Source of the DNA: an uncultured Myxococcales bacterium | Lineage (GTDB): Bacteria; Myxococcota_A; Bradymonadia; UBA7976; UBA1532 | Direction: 5' to 3' | DNA: 6,655 bases | Assembly (NCBI GenBank): GCA_937896275.1 | Contig: CALBMW010000628.1 | Span: 1 to 6,655, forward strand | Part shown: positions 4,989 through 6,655 of the stretch, in pieces | Position numbering within the stretch: position 1 is the stretch's first letter | How the letters are laid out: every line of letters begins with the position of its first letter | Notes under the pieces: generated by a model | The model's database searches: none | Told to the model about the DNA's origin: nothing | What the model saw: the letters and a program-made list of their open reading frames with translations, nothing else | Program-made: the position numbers and the translations under genes

Positions 4989-6368
4989 GTGAGTCAGCAG
5001 GCGCGCATCATCTCCCTCGGGGGGGCGTACAGCATCGTGGTCGGATCGATGCTGGGGATCGGCATCTTCCTCTCGCCACCCGAGATGGCGCGCGCCGTGA
5101 GCAGCCCGATCGTCTTCCTCGCGATCTGGGCGGCGGCCGGGCTGATCGTGCTCGGGGGGGCGGTGGCCTATGCCGAGCTGGGCGCGCGGATGCCGAAGGC
5201 CGGCGGTGACTATATCTTCCTGCGTGAAGCGATGGGGCCATCGGTGGCCTTCGCGGCCGGCTGGACGCTCTTCGCTGCCATCTTCAGCGGCAGCATCGCC
5301 GCGGTGGCCCTGGCGATGTGCCACTACCAGATCCCCGCGCTCACCGGGTGGGACCTGCAGCAGGCCGTGTTCTCGCTGCCGTGGGTGGGAGACGTCTCGC
5401 GCGCGCAGCTGATGGCGTCGGTGATCGTGGTGGCCCTCACCGGGCTCAACGCGCTGGGGGTCAAGCCGGCCGCCTGGACGCAGGAGCTCACGACGCTGCT
5501 GCCCCTGGCGCTGCTGTTCGTCTTGGCCATCGTCGCGCTGGTGCTGTGGGGGGCGGACGCGTCGCCCGCGGCGGTGGCGCCCACGGAGCCGCTGCCGCTG
5601 TCGCTCGACGGGATCGTGACCGCCTACATGGCGGCCTACTTCGCCTACTCCGGCTGGAACGCGGTCATCTACGTGGCGGGCGAGGTCGAGCAGCCGGAGC
5701 GCAACATCCCGCGCTCGCTGATCGGCGGGACGCTGTCGGTCACCGCGCTCTACATGGTGATGTGCGCGGGCTTCCTGGCGGTGCTGGGCATGGGCGGGCT
5801 GGCCTCGGTGGGCGAGGCGGGCAGCGAGGTGGCCGGGGCGCTGAGCGGGTCGGGGGCGCGGTGGGCCATGAGCGGGCTGGTGCTGCTGTGCCTCGTGGCG
5901 TCCCTCAACGGGACCGTGCTGGGCGGGGGCCGGGTCGGCTACGCGATGGGGCTCGACCGGGTGCTGATGCAGCGGGCGGGCCGACTGAGCCCGCGCACTG
6001 GGACGCCGACCTTCGCGCTGTGGCTTCAGGGCCTGTGGGCGGTGGCCCTGGTGCTGAGCAACCGGTTCGATCAGCTGCTCCAGGCGGTGAGCCTGGCCAT
6101 GGTGGTGGTCGGATCGCTCACGGTGGCCTGCGTCTTCGTCATGCGACGACGCGAGGGGCCGCCGCGGGGCTGGGCGGCGTGGGGCTATCCGTGGCTGCCG
6201 GGGCTGTACCTCGGGTCGAGCGCGCTGGTGGTGGGCGTCAAGGTGCACGGGGTGTTCACCGACGAGGGCCAGAGCGCGGCGCCCTTACTGGGCCTCGCGG
6301 TGGTGCTGGCGGCCTTCCTCGCACATCGGTTGCTGCGCATGCGGCGGGCGGTCGGCGCCGCGCCGTGA
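4989..6368 (+). CDS. APC-superfamily amino-acid permease (LAT-like)
   Basis: The product is a 459-residue inner-membrane transporter with about 12 membrane segments (roughly 9-28, 39-62, 82-110, 138-156, 165-187, 207-230, 246-268, 288-310, 340-357, 364-385, 401-419, 430-448). Unwound TM1 carries the substrate-binding GSMLGIGIF motif (19-27). TM6 and the loop after it carry FAYSGWNAVIYVAGEVEQP (218-236) followed by ERNIPRS, close to the SLC7/LAT signature FAYxGWN...EExxxPxRNxPR. The substrate is probably a neutral amino acid, by symport or exchange, but cannot be fixed. The start is GTG 4989, directly after the TGA of the Mpo1-like gene; the next in-frame ATG (codon 21) would cut TM1, so GTG is preferred. 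Only a weak ribosome site (GCGCAGG) precedes it, which fits translational coupling. Two G7 tracts lie in the first 60 codons. It converges with the barrel-protein gene. Confidence 0.93.
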   Translation: MSQQARIISLGGAYSIVVGSMLGIGIFLSPPEMARAVSSPIVFLAIWAAAGLIVLGGAVAYAELGARMPKAGGDYIFLREAMGPSVAFAAGWTLFAAIFSGSIAAVALAMCHYQIPALTGWDLQQAVFSLPWVGDVSRAQLMASVIVVALTGLNALGVKPAAWTQELTTLLPLALLFVLAIVALVLWGADASPAAVAPTEPLPLSLDGIVTAYMAAYFAYSGWNAVIYVAGEVEQPERNIPRSLIGGTLSVTALYMVMCAGFLAVLGMGGLASVGEAGSEVAGALSGSGARWAMSGLVLLCLVASLNGTVLGGGRVGYAMGLDRVLMQRAGRLSPRTGTPTFALWLQGLWAVALVLSNRFDQLLQAVSLAMVVVGSLTVACVFVMRRREGPPRGWAAWGYPWLPGLYLGSSALVVGVKVHGVFTDEGQSAAPLLGLAVVLAAFLAHRLLRMRRAVGAAP

Positions 6369-6410
6369 TCGGACCCGCCGGGGGACACGTCCAGCGACTC
6401 GACCCTCGCG

Positions 6411-6444
6411 CAGGTCAACCCGCGCGTCGTGACCCCCTGCGGGG
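6411..6444. terminator. Possible terminator between the permease and barrel-protein genes
   Basis: Within the 85-bp convergent gap, GGTCA (6413-6417) pairs with TGACC (6430-6434), extendable by two pairs (6411-6412 / 6438-6439) past a three-base bulge. An overlapping CCCC-TGC-GGGG hairpin (6434-6444) is an alternative. A third short pairing, GGAC/GTCC, lies at 6371-6392. No T-run follows any of them, so this is tentative. Confidence 0.28.
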
Positions 6445-6453
6445 CTCGCCCGA

Positions 6454-6655
6454 TCAGAACAGCACCCACGAGAAGCGCAGCAGCAGCCGTTGCACGTCGC
6501 GGACGGTGGTGTCTCCCAGGGAGGGGTCGACCGTCAGATCGACGCGGTAGACGAGCGACGCGAAGCTCGCCAGCCGCAGGTCCAGCAGGTTGCGCCAGGT
6601 GAACGAGGTGCCGGCTGGATCGGTGAACGGCACCAGCCCGTCGAAGCTCGTGCTC
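6454..6655 (-). CDS. C-terminal end of a probable outer-membrane beta-barrel protein
   Basis: The last 66 codons of a leftward gene enter from the right edge and end at TGA 6456-6454. The visible protein alternates polar and hydrophobic residues in strand-like stretches (TSFTWRNLLDLRLASF, 16-31; ASLVYRVDLTVD, 32-43; VQRLLLRFSWVLF, 54-66), separated by a short turn (PSLGDTT). The final residue is Phe after an alternating strand, the usual signal recognised by the barrel-assembly machinery in Gram-negative outer membranes. The start and most of the protein are outside the window, so family and function cannot be named. Coding is supported by strong third-position G/C and a clean stop; no competing frame is better. 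Confidence 0.72.
   Translation of the reverse strand, partial: STSFDGLVPFTDPAGTSFTWRNLLDLRLASFASLVYRVDLTVDPSLGDTTVRDVQRLLLRFSWVLF

Noticed and set aside
4323..6248. Minus-strand open frame of 641 codons across the Mpo1-like and permease genes
   Set aside because: The product is dominated by Arg, His, Pro, Gln and Gly with no domain, and lies fully antisense to two well-supported genes.

Overview
The window is GC-rich (very strong G/C preference at third codon positions) and carries Gram-negative cell-envelope genes: a VIT-VWA protein with a Sec signal peptide, a lipoprotein cytochrome c, and a protein ending in the C-terminal phenylalanine typical of outer-membrane barrels. With the style of the Fpg-like and Mpo1-like proteins, this suggests a deltaproteobacterial or Myxococcota-type chromosome. 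That assignment is an inference from remembered family resemblance. I see no tRNA, rRNA, CRISPR array, insertion sequence or phage gene.

Layout, left to right. (1) Positions 1-1784, minus strand: the first 594 codons of a secreted VIT + von Willebrand A domain protein, running off the left edge inside a poly-proline stretch. (2) 1785-2014: a 230-bp divergent intergenic region with several inverted repeats. (3) 2015-2857, plus: spermidine synthase (speE). (4) 2891-3787, minus: an Fpg/Nei-family DNA glycosylase, convergent with speE across 33 bp. (5) 3896-4348, plus: a small lipoprotein c-type cytochrome with a perfect 3 x 24-bp repeat in its linker, divergent from the glycosylase, followed by a strong GC-rich hairpin. 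(6) 4473-4988 and 4989-6368, plus: a two-gene unit of an Mpo1-like (DUF962) membrane protein and an APC-family amino-acid permease, joined stop-to-start with no gap. (7) 6454-6655, minus: the last 66 codons of a probable outer-membrane beta-barrel protein, convergent with the permease.

The genes alternate strand and are mostly single transcription units. They cover polyamine synthesis, base-excision repair, electron transfer, lipid alpha-oxidation (by family) and amino-acid transport, and they do not form one pathway. The only pair with a structural argument for co-expression is the Mpo1-like protein and the permease. I found no convincing undescribed multi-gene system. The points most worth a second look are the divergent active-site surroundings of the Fpg-like protein and its possible leaderless start, the exact 24-bp repeats in the cytochrome linker, the tight Mpo1-like/permease coupling, and the dyads in the 1785-2014 region.
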